Below are positions 11,070-23,480 of a stretch of 64,000 nt of DNA, one piece after another. Made by a program: the position numbers and the translations under genes. Source of the stretch: Chlorophyllum brunneum (taxonomy: Eukaryota > Basidiomycota > Agaricomycetes > Agaricales > Agaricaceae). The notes beneath the pieces were generated by a model. The model had not been told where the DNA came from. It was given only the letters and a program-made list of their open reading frames with translations, and did no database searches. How positions within the stretch are numbered: the stretch's first letter is position 1; the number at the start of each line of letters is the position of its first letter. The stretch covers positions 992,001 through 1,056,000 of the forward strand of contig OY756140.1 of NCBI GenBank assembly GCA_963576785.1, in the 5' to 3' direction.

Positions 11070-12460
11070 TCAGTGAGCTTCACGCGGCAGTTTCAGGCTC
11101 GCTGCAGAGACCGGACTGTCAACCATGTGGGCCTGGGAGCCGGGCTCGATTGAGTTTATGATCAAAGGGGGAGCGGGTCCCTTTCGGGCCAAGGAAGGGG
11201 CGAGAAGCTGAGTCTTTGCACCAAAATTGAAATTTGTGTCCTTCTCTGGCCTAGATGACTGGAGACGCGGGGCGGGAATCCGCAGGGGTAAGGTGGAAGA
11301 CTGAATGCTAGAATCACCTGGACTAACAGGAGACGTAGAGGTACTCGGCGGGATGACGGTAGGGATTTGAATTTGGTCGCCTGAGCTTGGGCTCAGCGAC
11401 TCGCGACGGGATGAGCTTGGGAATTCGATCTTGGGAGCTTGAAGAGAGTGAAATTCTGTAAGTGCCTGGGAAAGATCGTCGAGCTGGAGGGTGCAGCACA
11501 TCGGAAATGTAATCGAGGTGAAATGGATAAAATACCAACTTTGGCCATCATCTCATTGATTGCCTCTTTCCTGCCTTCGAACTGCGTGGCCAATTTCTTG
11601 AATTCCCGTTCTCTGGCCTTTAACTTCTCTGACTCTTCGTCCACAGCCCCTACACCCTCCTCGTCTCCAATGTCAGCTCCCTGCACAGAGCCGGTACTGG
11701 TCGTTCTCGGGCGAGTAAAAGTAGGCCGCGATGGATTTGCTAACGATCCCTTCCCTTTTCCATCCGCCTGCTTTCCGAGACCGATACCCTCCATGTCCAC
11801 ATGCATCCGAGCGATCTGATTTTGAAGGTCAAGTACTCGTGAAAGGTGTGCCCATAACTCTTCATTGGTGTTGCTTTCTGCGTGTGTAGGTGAGTCGCGC
11901 ATAGTTGCTTCTGCTGACGCAATGATGCCCAGAGGCGAACCGTCAAATGGGTCGTAGAGTCTTGTTGTTGGGGAGACGTTGCTGGCAAATGAAGTTGTGG
12001 GCGTTGCGCTGACAGCGCCTTCACGAGAGTTAGCGGGTTCATTTAGGGTGCGTGACGTCGTATTCTGGTACGTATTGGTTTCTGCGGGGCTCATGTGCTG
12101 CACATCCCCCGTTTGGGAATAATCACGGTTGGGTGGCGGATGATTGACATCCAACTCGTTTGGAAGGGGTAAGGCGCTCTCTGACTTGCGTGTGTGATAA
12201 TACATCTTTTCGAGGACGTAGTCATGAGGGGTGCTCAGAGCAGTTAAGCTCCGCGATGGTATTCCGCCCTGCTTCAGGCGGTCTAAGTCATTCGCATTCC
12301 GTTTTGTCGAAGGGTGATAGTCAAGAGACGAGCGAGCATCTGGTCGGAGAGTAGAGCTGCGGTCGTCCGCAGACCTGAGAGTGAGCCATTGGGAAGAGTT
12401 GTTGAGCATCACCAACGCTGCACCACCGTCACATCCCATTGAATCCCTTGGTCCAGTCAC
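11070..12460 (-). CDS. Coiled-coil protein of unknown function
   Basis: Function not recognised. Two exons, 11540-12460 and 11070-11483, are joined across an intron with a GTTGGT donor, giving about 444 aa. The first 180 residues are Ser/Thr/Pro-rich and look disordered. A helical segment LWAHLSRVLDLQNQIARMHV is followed by a Gly/Lys-rich spacer. A stronger coiled coil (EKLKAREREFKKLATQFEGR, KEAINEMMAK) then continues across the splice junction into LDDLSQALTEFHSLQ. The continuity of heptads over the junction supports the intron. The C-terminus is again Ser/Pro-rich. Downstream in-frame ATGs exist within the first 20 codons, so the start is uncertain. It might be a cytoskeletal or scaffold protein, but nothing in the sequence decides this. 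Confidence 0.65.
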
Positions 12461-12574
12461 GTGGAGACACTGTATCCGCGTGCTATGCAGAGTGGAATAT
12501 ATTCTATAACATGTACCAACTACTCTTGAATCAACAGAGCTCTTCTCGTGAACCGTGGAACAGTGGTTCCTTGA

Positions 12575-13504
12575 CTACAAACATTCGCCTGTAAACGGGT
12601 TGTATCAGCTGCCCTGAGACGTATAATTTGCCAGAAAGTACCTGGAACTCCTTGCCCAGCAGAGTTGACCTTCGACTTGAGGGAGCTGTTTCCACACAAC
12701 AGTCCACGCACGAAGGCTTCAGCTACAACAAGTGCGCCGGCCGGGTTCGTATGAAGGTGATCATTCGGGTAGAATGTAGTGGTTTGCGTTTGACCCAGAG
12801 CATCAAAGGCCGAAGCAACATGTGCATAATGATCGACATAAGTGATACTCCTCCGTGTTCCAATGCTCTGAGCGTAGGTGACGAATCTGTTGGGACCCGC
12901 GATTGCGCCATTGGTCCAAATATTGTCCGGGGTTTGTGATGAGATGATAGGTATGGCGCCTTTCTGGAGCAGGGAAGCTACAGTATTCTCGATGTAAAAA
13001 GCAAAACTGTGAATCAGAATTTGAGAACCGCTGGGATTCAATCATATATCAGTGGCCTTTGCATGGAAATTGTGGGTATTACTACTTACCTCGATGTAGT
13101 AACTATACTGGTGATATTGTATCCATCTCCTACGGCATCTTGCTTCCCGTTGTCAACAGCGCCTGCGCTCCCATCATTGTGGCCAAATTCGATGATGACG
13201 TAGTCACCTTCCTGAGCGCTATTGATGAGGTCCGTGAACAAGCCTTGGTCGCTGTATGACCTAGCGCTTTCACCCCCAACGGCGTTGTTGACGACAGGGA
13301 TCGTGAAGAACTGGGACAGGAACACGCCCCACCCTAAACTCCAATGATTGGGTCAGGAGTGAGTATGCAAAATGGAGTGTATGAACCTTGTGTTCCGCCA
13401 CCGCCCCCTCCAACAGCCATGGTCGAATCGCCTGCCAGCCTTACCGTCTGCGAGGTAACACCGAGGAAGAGAAGGGATAGTCCAATAAGTTGAAGGCCCA
13501 ACAT
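12575..13504 (-). CDS. CE12 rhamnogalacturonan acetylesterase, copy 1
   Basis: This is a predicted secreted SGNH-fold esterase that removes acetyl groups from the rhamnogalacturonan I backbone of pectin. Four exons (13387-13504, 13090-13333, 12642-13030, 12575-12588) give 254 aa. A signal peptide (LIGLSLLFLGVTSQT) is followed by block I LAGDSTMAVG with the catalytic Ser. Next come the oxyanion/Asn block EFGHNDGS and the Asp-His pair in DHLHTNP. The last exon is only 14 nt and supplies the final residues GECL. Reading through the last intron instead would give an extended, unconserved tail. Exons 2-4 (244, 389 and 14 nt) match copy 2 exactly in length, which strongly supports both models and a duplication. 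Confidence 0.88.
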
Positions 13505-13915
13505 ATTCTGCGATATTCTTGTGTGGGTGGGACAAGGTTTCTATGATTTAAAGGCTCAGTAAGGCGGGTAAGCGGGCCATTCGAGCCGCCGGGAAGGTGA
13601 AGTATATTCAGCACGTCTCTCTGCAGCATACAGAAAAGCCCAAAATTAGTCCGGCCGCCGCTAACAGAATCCATGCATTCAAGTCCGGAATAGAACGCAT
13701 GAGGAAGAAGCCCGGGGCTTGATCCCATGATCTACCTCTAGTTTTTAGGAAGTGTGGTGAGCAACCGGGACACCCATAGATCGAGAGGCGGGCCGCGTTT
13801 GTATGATCCCACGCGGCTGTATAGCTGGGAGGCAGCGGAGACAAGAGAACACAAGTGAATACCAATCCCCAAGAGCTCAGCGACTGAGCGCCTGTACAAA
13901 CGTCGAGGGTTCACC
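13505..13915. other. Intergenic region between CE12 copy 1 and the APC13-like gene
   Basis: No supported gene; minus-strand ORFs of 85-95 codons overlap one another without splice logic. It includes the CE12 copy 1 promoter, with an AT-rich TTTAAATC about 40 bp upstream of the start. Confidence 0.45.
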
Positions 13916-14559
13916 TCACTCCTCTTCGGCATCAGGATCCTCTTCATCAACATCGTCTTCTTCTTCGTCTTCAGCTTCATCGTTCTCATCATTCTCGTCT
14001 CCTTCATCTTCCTCGTCCCCGTCCATCGTTTGATCCATTTGAGGTTGGGGTGGATGCTGCTGCGGCTGGGGATTATGACCTGACGTTCCACTAGCCATCT
14101 TCCGAGCTTGTATTGCCCGTAACGCTTCTTCCTTTTCCTCGTCAACTGGGAAGAGTTCGTCTAACGCTAGATCTCGCCAACGTAGAGCACCATTGATGCC
14201 TCCGCCAGCGTAGCCCATGTCTTCGAACAGAGCGCGGGATGTTGGATCATATGGAGGTCTTGGTCTTGCGGCGGGGTGTTTGATGTTCGTAGGATTACCA
14301 TAGGGGTATGAAGGATGCACCTGCGACGGCAGAACTACATGAAACATCACTACAAAAACGTTCGACATCATGTTCCAACTTACTGTCAGAATCGTCAGGA
14401 TTGGGTGGCACCAGATGTGATGGGATGTCAAGTTCTGGATAGACATTAGAGATGTAATTAAACCATGGCGATTAGCAACCCACCATCATCAGAAAGGTCT
14501 CCTTTTATGTATTCTGGGGAATCTATGGTATCGAGGAGCAGTAAGTCATTGCGGGTCAT
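13916..14559 (-). CDS. APC13-like anaphase-promoting complex subunit with acidic tail
   Basis: This is probably a small subunit of the anaphase-promoting complex/cyclosome. Three exons, 14484-14559, 14384-14434 and 13916-14334, give about 181 aa. The case for APC13 rests on the spaced motifs LDIPSHLVPPNPDDSD and RWRDLALDELF, which resemble the two conserved blocks of Apc13p. The first exon starts MTRNDLLLLDTIDSPEY. The C-terminus is a long run of Asp/Glu encoded at about 13918-14035, which ordinary APC13 lacks. The second intron could alternatively end at a later AG, changing five residues. It lies between the two CE12 genes on the same strand without obvious functional connection. Assignment is moderate. 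Confidence 0.55.
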
Positions 14560-14796
14560 ATGCAGATAACAGAATGTTAGATCCTGAAAGGTGGGTTAGA
14601 ATGAACATCGACATGCGAGAGTTCGCTTCTTTACTGTCATAGCAGGACACTACGAGTATCACCGTCCAGACTCAAAAGTTATTGATGCGCCAACACCATC
14701 AGTGTCTCAAATACATGCAAACAAAAACTGAAGGACTACGCTCTTGACATCCCTCCCACCAAAAAATCCTCATCTGTTTCATAATACATGCGGGAC

Positions 14797-15737
14797 CTAC
14801 AAGCATCCATCTGGACCAAATCTCAGCTAGACTATTTGACAATGCACAGCAAAGAAATCACTCACTCGGGACAGTTTGACCAGCCGAATTGACCTTCGAC
14901 TTCAACGAGCTATTCCCACACAATAGGCCTCTCACGAAAGCCTGCGCAACGACGTTTGCGCCCGTAGGCGTCGTGTGTGTATGATCGACAGGATAGAAAG
15001 CCGTCGTAGCAGTCTGTCCAAGCCTGTCATACGCTTGTGCAACATAACCATAATGATCGACATATGTGGCACCTGTGCGGCTGGCCGCAGTTTGCGCATA
15101 CCCCACGAACCGAGGTCCGGCAACAATCTGACCATTAGCCCAACCATTGTCGGGTGTTTGCGAAGAGACTATAGGGATCGCGCCTTTCGCCTGGAGAGAG
15201 GTAACGGCATTTTGGATGTAGTATGGGAAGGTATGGATTACGAGGGCTTGTCCTCTTCAGATGTTTGAGCATATGTTTTCATCACGATACGAAACCGAAA
15301 GCCTTACGCAGAGTTAGTCACTGTTGCGGTAGTGTCGTACCCATCTCCGACGGCACATTGTCTTCCATTGTCGACAGATCCGGATGTCCCATCGTTATGA
15401 CCGAACTCGATAATCACAAAGTCACCGCTCTTAACCGTGTTTATGAGGGCGTTAAAACGTCCCTCGTCGGTGTATGACCTGGATGACCGACCGGCAACGG
15501 CGTCGTTAACAACTGGGATTGTCAAATATTGTCCCAAATACTGTGCCCAACCTTAGGTCAACAAGCTGAGTATCGATTCCTCGCCGTCTGAGGGAGGATG
15601 CACGTACCGTCTGTTCCAGGTGCTGCGGATCCTCCTCCATTGCGGGCCATGGTTGAGTCTCCGGCCATGTACACGGTTTGACCATGGACAGTCCGGCCGA
15701 AGATAGCTGCTATAACCAATGAGGCAACGAGGTGCAT
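14797..15737 (-). CDS. CE12 rhamnogalacturonan acetylesterase, copy 2
   Basis: This is a paralogue of the esterase at 12575-13504. Four exons (15608-15737, 15308-15551, 14866-15254, 14797-14810) give 258 aa. Signal peptide: [17 protein letters not shown]. Catalytic blocks: [25 protein letters not shown] and [10 protein letters not shown]. The terminal 14-nt exon encodes the last residues NGCL after an intron with a GTGAGT donor. Without that splice the protein would stop two codons later with an atypical end. Family knowledge suggests pectin deacetylation outside the cell. An ACATAAAA element about 35 bp upstream of the ATG may be part of the core promoter. Confidence 0.88.
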
Positions 15738-16024
15738 TTTCTAGTGTTGAATTACCTACGGCTACAACCCTTTTATGTACTGCACTTTCGAATCGTAAGT
15801 CTCAGGACGAAGCCCTCATCGCGGAAAGGACATCCCGGCCCGCCGGTTGTAATCAATAGTATCAAGTGACAATGAACAGAGACTGAATTTGTGGATATCT
15901 TGGGGCCACTCGGACATAGGGAAGAATTAACACGAATACCGATCACCGATATTTTTTAATGCTCATGACCTGTATTTTCGCGAATGGGGATGTCCTCGAT
16001 ACGAAACTTGCCGATATATTTCCG

Positions 16025-18234
16025 TCAGTCCTCATCATTACTACCTTCTTCCTCACTCTCCCTGCCGCTGATTTGTAAGGTACTGAATCTCCCGGTACTG
16101 ACCGCGAGAATATCCGCTTCCTCCCTTTCTTCATCTGAGGGGCTCTCGGACTCTGAATCGTCCACCGTCATGGCTTGCTCCTCTTCATCGTCACTTTCAT
16201 TGCTACTCCCTTCATCCTCCTTATCTCGAACCGGAATCCAAATACCTGTATCAGCCTCTACGCTTTGGTGGACTATTACATCAAGCAGGGTTTCCGGCGG
16301 CCAAAATGCCCATGACACCCGACCTTCGGAAAGCGCGCGAAGCACTGAACACACGCGACATGAACGTATAATCTTCAGCTCAAAAATCTGCATTGCACTC
16401 ACCGGCATTACCGGCTCTATGCATGTCAGGCCGTCCCGCCTTGGCAGTCACCCAGCCTTTAACGGTCGCGTACGCCGTAAGGACGTCTATGGTAGTCCAT
16501 CGGACCGGCTTCGGTTTCTGCGGGTTCGGCGGTTCTATGCCTTCTCTCCAAGTCCGTTTGTCCTCTGTGGTAATTTCAGAAGAAATCGGATGGCCGAGTT
16601 TATATATATGCTCCAATGGTAGAAGCCGGGCGGCATAATCAATGCATGCTGGTATTGCGGAAACTTTAGAGATGGGCAGGATGCCAGAAAGAACCTGGAG
16701 ATCCTTTAATATAGTGCATCAATCGAGTGATAACCGTGCTTACTTGCATCTCCATAGGTACGTAGTTCGGCATAACCAGGCCTGGGCAGTCAACAAGACG
16801 GACATCGTGTGTCCAATACAGCGTTTGGAAGTGTTTCGTCTGTACACAAAATAGGTGTCACTTTCGGACCGTCAAATGTAGTCGTTATTCTTACTTTCCC
16901 TGGCGTCTTGGATGCACGCACCCTCTGGGTACCAAACAGGGCGTTCAATAAGGATGATTTTCCAACGTTCGGCTGACCTGTATATGTGAGCACGGAGTGC
17001 GCATGGAGACGGATTTGGTTGTTACCTATGAGTCCAATTGTGAGGACATCGGGTTCCTTGGTGCTATGCATGCCCTCATCAGCCTTATCTTCTGCGGGCT
17101 TTGGTTTTGGTGTTACCGCGCTACCTACCACCATGCCTACTTGGCCTCCCCTCGCATTCAAAATACCATTCCAGTCAATCTCTCGCTTCACCGGTGGTAT
17201 CCATTTTTTCAACCAGTCGGGATTCCGGGCGACCTTTTCTGGAGGTTGCAATATTTCCTTGTGAGTTGCTTTAACCGTTTCAATCAGATGTTGCCGAAAG
17301 TTTTCTGGCAGGCGTGGTTCATATTGCCTTCTCCCCTGATGGACAATTGTAGCCTCTTTTTCTGTATATGATTCAACCTGGACGACCGGTATATGAGGGT
17401 AATGGGCCCTAAAATAGTCCAACCACGCGGCGACGCGAACAGGACCAGTGATGTCGACCTTTGTAAGGACGAAGATGATTTTACGATCGATGAGGTAGGT
17501 AGCCAGTGACGGCGGAAAATGGAGGAGTGGGCATCGGGAATCTAGAAGAACGAGGATGATCTGAGATATTTCGGTGACACGCCATCTGTTCAGGTTTTTT
17601 CCCATAAGACAGGAGCAACGAGAATTGAGACAAGGCAAGCTCACAATTGTCTCCAAACCTCGAGGTTGCGCTCAAAATACGTGGGCGACCGGGGGGGGTG
17701 CAACGGCGGGTCGTACTGATTCTCCGTTTCATCGACTTTCGACGGTTCGGGTCCGCTACTCCTCTGCCAGTTTTCGACTAGCCGATCGGTTTGTGCCAGC
17801 CATTTCTTGAAGATACCTTCTTCGTTGTGCTCAACCTCTTTCTTAGACATATCAAACCGCCACTTGGGACGTTTAGGACATGAAAGTGGGTCCTGGTTCA
17901 GTTGTAGTCCCTCCGCCGAAAAATCATGGAACAGAGCGACATCATATCCGATAGGCCGTGGAAGGGGGACAGTAGATGCGATAGCCTTGGTCTCCTCGAG
18001 AAATTTGGGTGGTAGTTGGATGAATGTCGATTGGAGTTTTCTAGCCGACGCGATGGCGGAATCCGAGCTTGGATGACCGACAACCGTACCAGTTGGGCCT
18101 ATCCTGGCCAGCCTGTGCTTACGGGAAGGCTTCTTCGTCGGTTCTGGTGGCGGAATGTCCCCACGTTTGACGGCGCGTTTGATCTGCTGTTGTTCCTTTT
18201 TCTGTTTCCCAGAAATTGGCTTACGCCGAGGCAT
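16025..18234 (-). CDS. GNL1: Circularly permuted GTPase of the GNL1 type
   Basis: This is a predicted GNL1/MMR1-HSR1 family GTPase; relatives act in ribosome biogenesis or export. Six exons (17645-18234, 17026-17585, 16895-16977, 16744-16839, 16403-16694, 16025-16344) give 646 aa. The G motifs are permuted: the G5-like VLLDSRCP and G4 LTKVD precede the P-loop GQPNVGKSS and the G3 motif DCPGL. The N-terminus is basic (PRRKPISGKQKKEQQQIKR) as in GNL1. The block YFERNLEVWRQLWRVTEISQ is diagnostic for GNL1 rather than Lsg1 or Nog2. The C-terminal 100 residues are acidic and Ser-rich. Most introns lie within G-domain coding sequence, and all junctions keep frame. Confidence 0.9.
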
Positions 18235-18867
18235 GGTTTGGTACTGTGGTATGACATGACATCAGTCATCTGGAAAGAGCTGCAGGGATGGTTTCCCACG
18301 GCCCTGGAGTCCTCGACGGCCGCTGTGCCTGTGACGCTTTTGATCCTACTCCTCCGTGAGTGCCTACGCGCCTGGAGACTCCTATCATAGGCCTCATCCT
18401 TAGGGGGAGCCTGGAGGGCTGTATCTTCGTTGCCGCTGTCCAATCTCATTCTGAACTCCAACGTCGTGACACGACAGACCACCAAAATAGCGTCCCCAGG
18501 TAATTTTAAAAAGAGAGCACACCGCAGGGAGTGCCTATTGGCACGGGGCTTTTAGACACTGCATCAGTGGAAGTGGGGTCATAAAAGCTCCAGACTCACA
18601 TTCCACTTTCACATAGAACTTCTCTCTGACATACCGTCTCGCCTGACAAATCTCTTCAGCTTCATGGGAAGCTGTCACCGTAACAGGGTCGCGCAAGGTC
18701 GAGACTTGGCTGTTATCGTAAGCGAATAAATTGCGGATTTCAAAGCAAGGTTAAAAGGACCCGATGCCTGCCTAGTCGCCCTGGGTCAGCTCCTTCTCTC
18801 CCTAACTACCCGGACTGGCTGAGCCTTTCTGACCTTCCACGATATCCGGAACTGTTGCTTGGACACC
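18235..18867. other. Divergent promoter region between the GNL1-like and AIF-like genes
   Basis: This is a 633-bp region between two divergently transcribed starts. A minus-strand ORF reaching to 18485 is out of frame with the GTPase and has no motifs. No other gene is supported. Confidence 0.5.
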
Positions 18868-20208
18868 ATGTCTCAAGAAAGCCTCCCGAACGTGGTCATT
18901 GTTGGTATGGGAAGTGCAGGCGCACGTGCCGCACATCTTTTCACCCAGAAACTCGACACGACGAAGTTCAACCTTGTTGTCATTGATCCACGACCCCATT
19001 ACATCCTCTTCCCTGCTTCTGCACGCATACTTGTCTCCGATAGGGATAATCTCAAAGACAAAGTGTTCGTTCCGATTGAGGCTATCCTGAAGGGTAAAGG
19101 CAGATTTGTCCATGGTCAAGTTACCAAGGTCGAACCTGGGAAGGAAGGCGGCGGTTCTGTTGTTGTCTCCAGTGGGGAAACAATCTCATATCGCGTTCTG
19201 ATACTTTCTCCTGGCGTTTCATGGGACAGCCCGTTTGGATTCCCAGAGGGATCGGACGGTCTTGACAGTCACCTGAACTCGGCTAGGCAAGCGTTCGAGA
19301 AGGCCGAGAGTATCGTGCTCGTGGGTGGTGGAGCGGTGGGTTGCGGTACGTCTCCGCTCCTTTTATTGTGATTGATGTTGAGGAACTGGTCGTTAGAAAC
19401 TGCTGGTGAACTGAGAGATGTATTCTCTGTGAGAAATCAATTATCGGATACTTGAACCTCGCTGACGGAGTGCGATAGGACAAGAAAATCACTATTGTTC
19501 ATGGTCCTTCCCTTCCTCTGAATGATTTCTACCCCGCAAAATTTCGCACCGCCGTCCTCAAAAGTCTCGAAAAGAGGAATATCGATCTAGTCCTTGACGA
19601 TCATCTTGATGCAATTCCCGACCCCGGCGAGAAGGTGACGGAAGTCAAGACCCGGAAAGGCAAAAACATACAAGCTGATCTAGTAGTGAGCATAGTAATC
19701 TAACGTCCGGTGTCGCGGGTCTGATGTTTAAATTCTATTCATGAGATCTCCACACGTGGTCAGCGGCCCAACACAGCTCTCTTCGCGGAATCCTTTGGAA
19801 ACGATGCTTTAACATCGCGAAGACTCGTCAAAGTCGATCCCACGTTACAACTACCGGGACATCAAGATATCTTTGTCATCGGCGACGTCATTGATTGGAA
19901 GGAACAGAAGCAAGCCCTCAAGGCGATTGCTCACGCAGACATAGCAGCCGCCAACACACTCTCCCTCTTACGGGGTCAGAATAAGTTGAAGAAATACACG
20001 GGATCGTTGGAATCACTATTCTTGGCTAATGGCAAGGTAAGAATGTTCTATAGGCTGACCGCATGACATCTAATCCATTCTGGTATAGAGTGGTGGTGTG
20101 ACCTATCTCGACATATTTGGAGGGATTACACTTGGGAACTGGATTACCCGTATAGGGAAATCAGAGTCCTTAACCATCCCAGAGCTGCGCAGTTATGTTG
20201 GTGTATAA
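18868..20208 (+). CDS. AIF/FSP1 (AMID)-type FAD/NAD(P)H oxidoreductase
   Basis: This is a predicted flavoprotein related to AIFM2/FSP1 and fungal AMID-like NADH:quinone oxidoreductases. Five exons (18868-19345, 19397-19428, 19479-19685, 19746-20036, 20089-20208) give 375 aa. The FAD dinucleotide fold is NVVIVGMGSAGARAA, and the NAD(P) fold is SIVLVGGGAVGCETAGEL, split by an intron inside the Gly-rich motif. Further hallmarks are STRGQRPNTALF and the second FAD-contact block DIFVIGDVIDW. Exon 2 is only 32 nt. There is no signal peptide. A short C-terminal amphipathic segment could touch membranes. An upstream in-frame TTG was not used because the ATG at 18868 begins the conserved region. Confidence 0.88.
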
Positions 20209-21240
20209 TAGCCATTTTTTCTAGTTCTCGTACGAGTCTGCTATTTGATACTTCTCCCGTGATGCCAGAAGGCCATTGCATAGGGTTTGAGGTATCAATG
20301 TTTGTGTCGAATGCCATCGGGTCAACATATTACTTTAGTTTCTGGGGCAGTCACAGCATATGCGCTTGAAAGGACATAGGAATAATCCAATTGATCTCAC
20401 CCTGGCGAACTTCGGAATAAGGTTCGCGGATACACCACCATTACCATCATTTCAAGGCCTTTTTATATTCTTATTCGTATCGGATGTTAACTGGCGGTGT
20501 CCTTACATCAGTTGCCTGGGGGTCAAGGAGCGCCTTACTCAACACAGTTGTGGAGATAGAGAGGAGCGGTTGGTTTAGACTACGAGCCGCATAGGATCTT
20601 GTTGCATGCCACGAGTGTGCCTTGAAGCTATCCACTATTGTTCCCCAGTGCAATTAAAAACGCATGTGCGTCCTCGAAGGAGAAGTATTGCGGGTGGGAG
20701 GGGTATGACAAGCCTTGGTTTTCATTTTTACGGCTTTGGCGGCGTTGGGATTCATGGATATCAGATATCAAGGATATATGATAGGTGGACGCCTGATTGG
20801 TGTTGTCAGACAGAAAATGATGGTCGTGCAGAGTTTGCTCCTGTCCCAACCGCTTCCATTGAGCGGCTGGGTCAATACCCAGTCTTTGCTTGGTGATCTT
20901 GTGGATGAGGTGAGGAGAGACTGAGGTCAGATGCCTAGCAGGTGCAGGACCGAGGAGGGACCCCGTCACAAGTGCCAAAGCACCTCCATTGATGGCCATG
21001 CCTGGGTTAATTAGACCCCCACGGAGACGATGGGGTGCTGACAGACTGGGGGATATTCTGGGCACGCATGATGGATATCGGTATGTGGGATGAATGTATG
21101 GTTTGATGGAGAATCGGGGCGTCATAAATAGCGTTCCGATCATCTCTCGCTACTACACAATGCTCATTGTTCCCATCCCTGCCTGATATCCCTGTCTTCC
21201 TCATCTCCGTTCGCCCGTCCCTTCTTCCCGACCTCCAATC
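20209..21240. other. Intergenic region with one unsupported 171-codon ORF
   Basis: About 1 kb. A minus-strand ORF at 20628-21143 (171 codons) has no recognised motif; one such ORF is expected by chance in a window of this size. The right end is the promoter of the methyltransferase gene. I see no other structure. Confidence 0.4.
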
Positions 21241-23480
21241 ATGACACAAACTCTGGCTGTCCACCACTTCTCTTCTCTCATTTCACCCAGCAAAATCTCA
21301 CAGTCAGGGACCAGTAGCCGGTCCACCCAATCCACCCACTCCACTATCTCGGCCTCTAGCTTCGACACCAGACGCTCCACGACACGGAAAGAAGGCCACT
21401 TTGTCTACAAGCACGGCCAGCGACATCATTCCTACGATAGCGAGAAGGCGCCATACCCGCTCTGTTATGATCGGGCGGTTCTCGAACTGTTGGTCTTGCA
21501 GGAACCTTGGTGTCGGATATACTGGCTGACGATGTCCGACAGGGAGTCTTTAGAAAACCACTTCATCCAGCGTTTGAAGGGTTCTGTTTCCTTCATCAAC
21601 CTTGGGCAACATCGACCACGAAGGGTCCTTGACCTCGGATGTGGGGTGCGTCAGCTAGCTTGTGGAACGTGTGCGGTAGTGGCTAATCATTGGACATGCT
21701 TGCAGCTTGGAACGTGGGTGATCGATGCGGCGAAGGAATTCCTCGATTGCGAATTCGTAAGCCGTCGCCTATGTTGGCCAGAGTCACCGCCACTTACGTC
21801 GGCCCTAGGTTGGCTTCGACCTGGTCAATGTCCAGATACCCCTCACAGTCCTGGATCCATCAATCGCGAACCGAATAGAGTGGAAGCACGGTAATTTGTG
21901 AGTGACAGGTGAAGGGAAACCTCATTAACCCTGACAATCCTCCCAGTTTGACCACCAAATTACCTTTTGAGGATGACGAATTTGACCATGTTCATGTTTC
22001 AATGATCGCTAAGGGGGTTCCGGAGAACAAGGTGAGAAGCGTGCCACATTTATTCATCCTCTAAACTGACCAGAGCATAGTGGGGAAACATCTTCGAGGT
22101 GAGTGGTGGGACAGGTGCCATCAGCAGCCATCAATTGACCTCGCTTCTCAGGAAATCAATCGAGTTCTTACCCCGGGCGGTTCATGTGAAATTGTTGACG
22201 AAGGTTGGTCTCCATATTGTCATTCCGCGTGACCTCACGACACTTCCGTGTAGACCTCGTGTTTCCTATTCTCCCTCGATGGTTCACACAAGCGTTGAGG
22301 CCGAGACCGAAAACATCGTCCATCCACTTACCCAATGGTCTCCAACACGAAAATATAGATCAGGCCGCAAAGAGCACATTGACGCACGATCATGCCCTTC
22401 TGGAGTCATTGTATAACTCTGTGTTCGAACACCGATTTATCAATACTAAACCGACAGGTAAGAAACTACCGCCAGATCATCGTTGGCCTAATTGACATCT
22501 TCTGTAAGCTCTATTGCCTGGGTATTTCACTATATATTTTCGCCAAGTCATGGTGGGGCCTGTCCTACACTTCCCAATGCCACCTCTCGCACCAATGCAG
22601 CCACTTCCCCCACAAATCGTTACCACCTATGTTCTGGAGCCCGAGACGGATACATTGAACACACGCCAGTCTACTTACTACCCAACCCCGGTGCCAATGA
22701 CCCGCCCAATGTCACTTTCTGTCTCGTCGACAACGTCTACTCATACCAACAAGACTGGCACAGATTCCGTCTTTAGTAACCGACCAAGAACGGCTTCGTC
22801 AAGCACGACAGCGCCAGAATCCCCTACCTCATGCATGGCATCTAATGGGTTTCCTAAATCACAACGAGGGAAGAGAGACACTGCATCTCCGCCAACTCCG
22901 CCAACTACGCCTTCGCCCACTACTCCTTTTAAGATGCCAAAGAAGCAGTTCATACTGGATGGTACCCTGAATGAGAGAGAGATTACGTCTAGACACCTAT
23001 TTCCTTCAGAAAAACTGCACCATCTCAGCAGTCGGTACCTTGCGATGCAGCTATATCGTTCTTGCCAGTGTATTTTGGCATGCCAGGAAGCCATGTGGGA
23101 AGAATTAAAGGATAGAATACGCAACAGGAGACAGGACCTCTCGCCGTACGGGTGGGACGATGACGACGAGCTTGAAGAGCTGCACAACAGGAATAGATTT
23201 GAAAAACTCATGGATAGGTTCAAGAGGTAAGTGTCTCCTTCGTGACGTTCAGCACGGTCTAATTTCCTATTTTAGTGACATGCATCTTCGCATTTCCCTA
23301 TGGTATTCATTGACAGATCTTGGCTGGACCTTCCCTGAACGCGAGCCTCTAACAAAAGCTGAGCTAGTGGAAGAGGAGCGAATCCGAGCAAACATGCTTG
23401 AGGCGAGGAAGCAGGCCAAACCAGAAGAGTTTGACATTCCTTGTCGCTCCGTTCGGGTTCTTGTCGGATGTAAATTCTAG
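21241..23480 (+). CDS. SAM-dependent methyltransferase of a fungal UMTA-like family
   Basis: This is a predicted class I S-adenosylmethionine methyltransferase; its substrate is unknown. Nine exons (21241-21645, 21706-21756, 21809-21897, 21947-22031, 22081-22098, 22152-22203, 22254-22457, 22509-23226, 23276-23480) give 608 aa. Motif I is VLDLGCG followed by LGTWVIDAA across an intron. Later strands are VGFDLVNVQIPLTVLDP, PFEDDEFDHVHV and EINRVLTPGGSCEIVDE. Exon 5 is an 18-nt exon encoding WGNIFE. The N-terminus is Ser/Thr-rich and disordered. The C-terminal half is an extension (MVGPVLHFPMPPL onward) seen in this basidiomycete family. I see no biosynthetic cluster around it. Confidence 0.85.

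Noticed and set aside
20628..21143. 171-codon ORF on the minus strand
   Set aside because: No recognisable motif or splice-linked exons; about one ORF of this length is expected by chance in 64 kb.
18868..23480. Possible secondary-metabolite cluster (flavoprotein plus methyltransferase, with acyltransferase and dehydrogenases further on)
   Set aside because: The genes are separated by housekeeping genes such as Utp17 and have no core synthase; families are common singletons.
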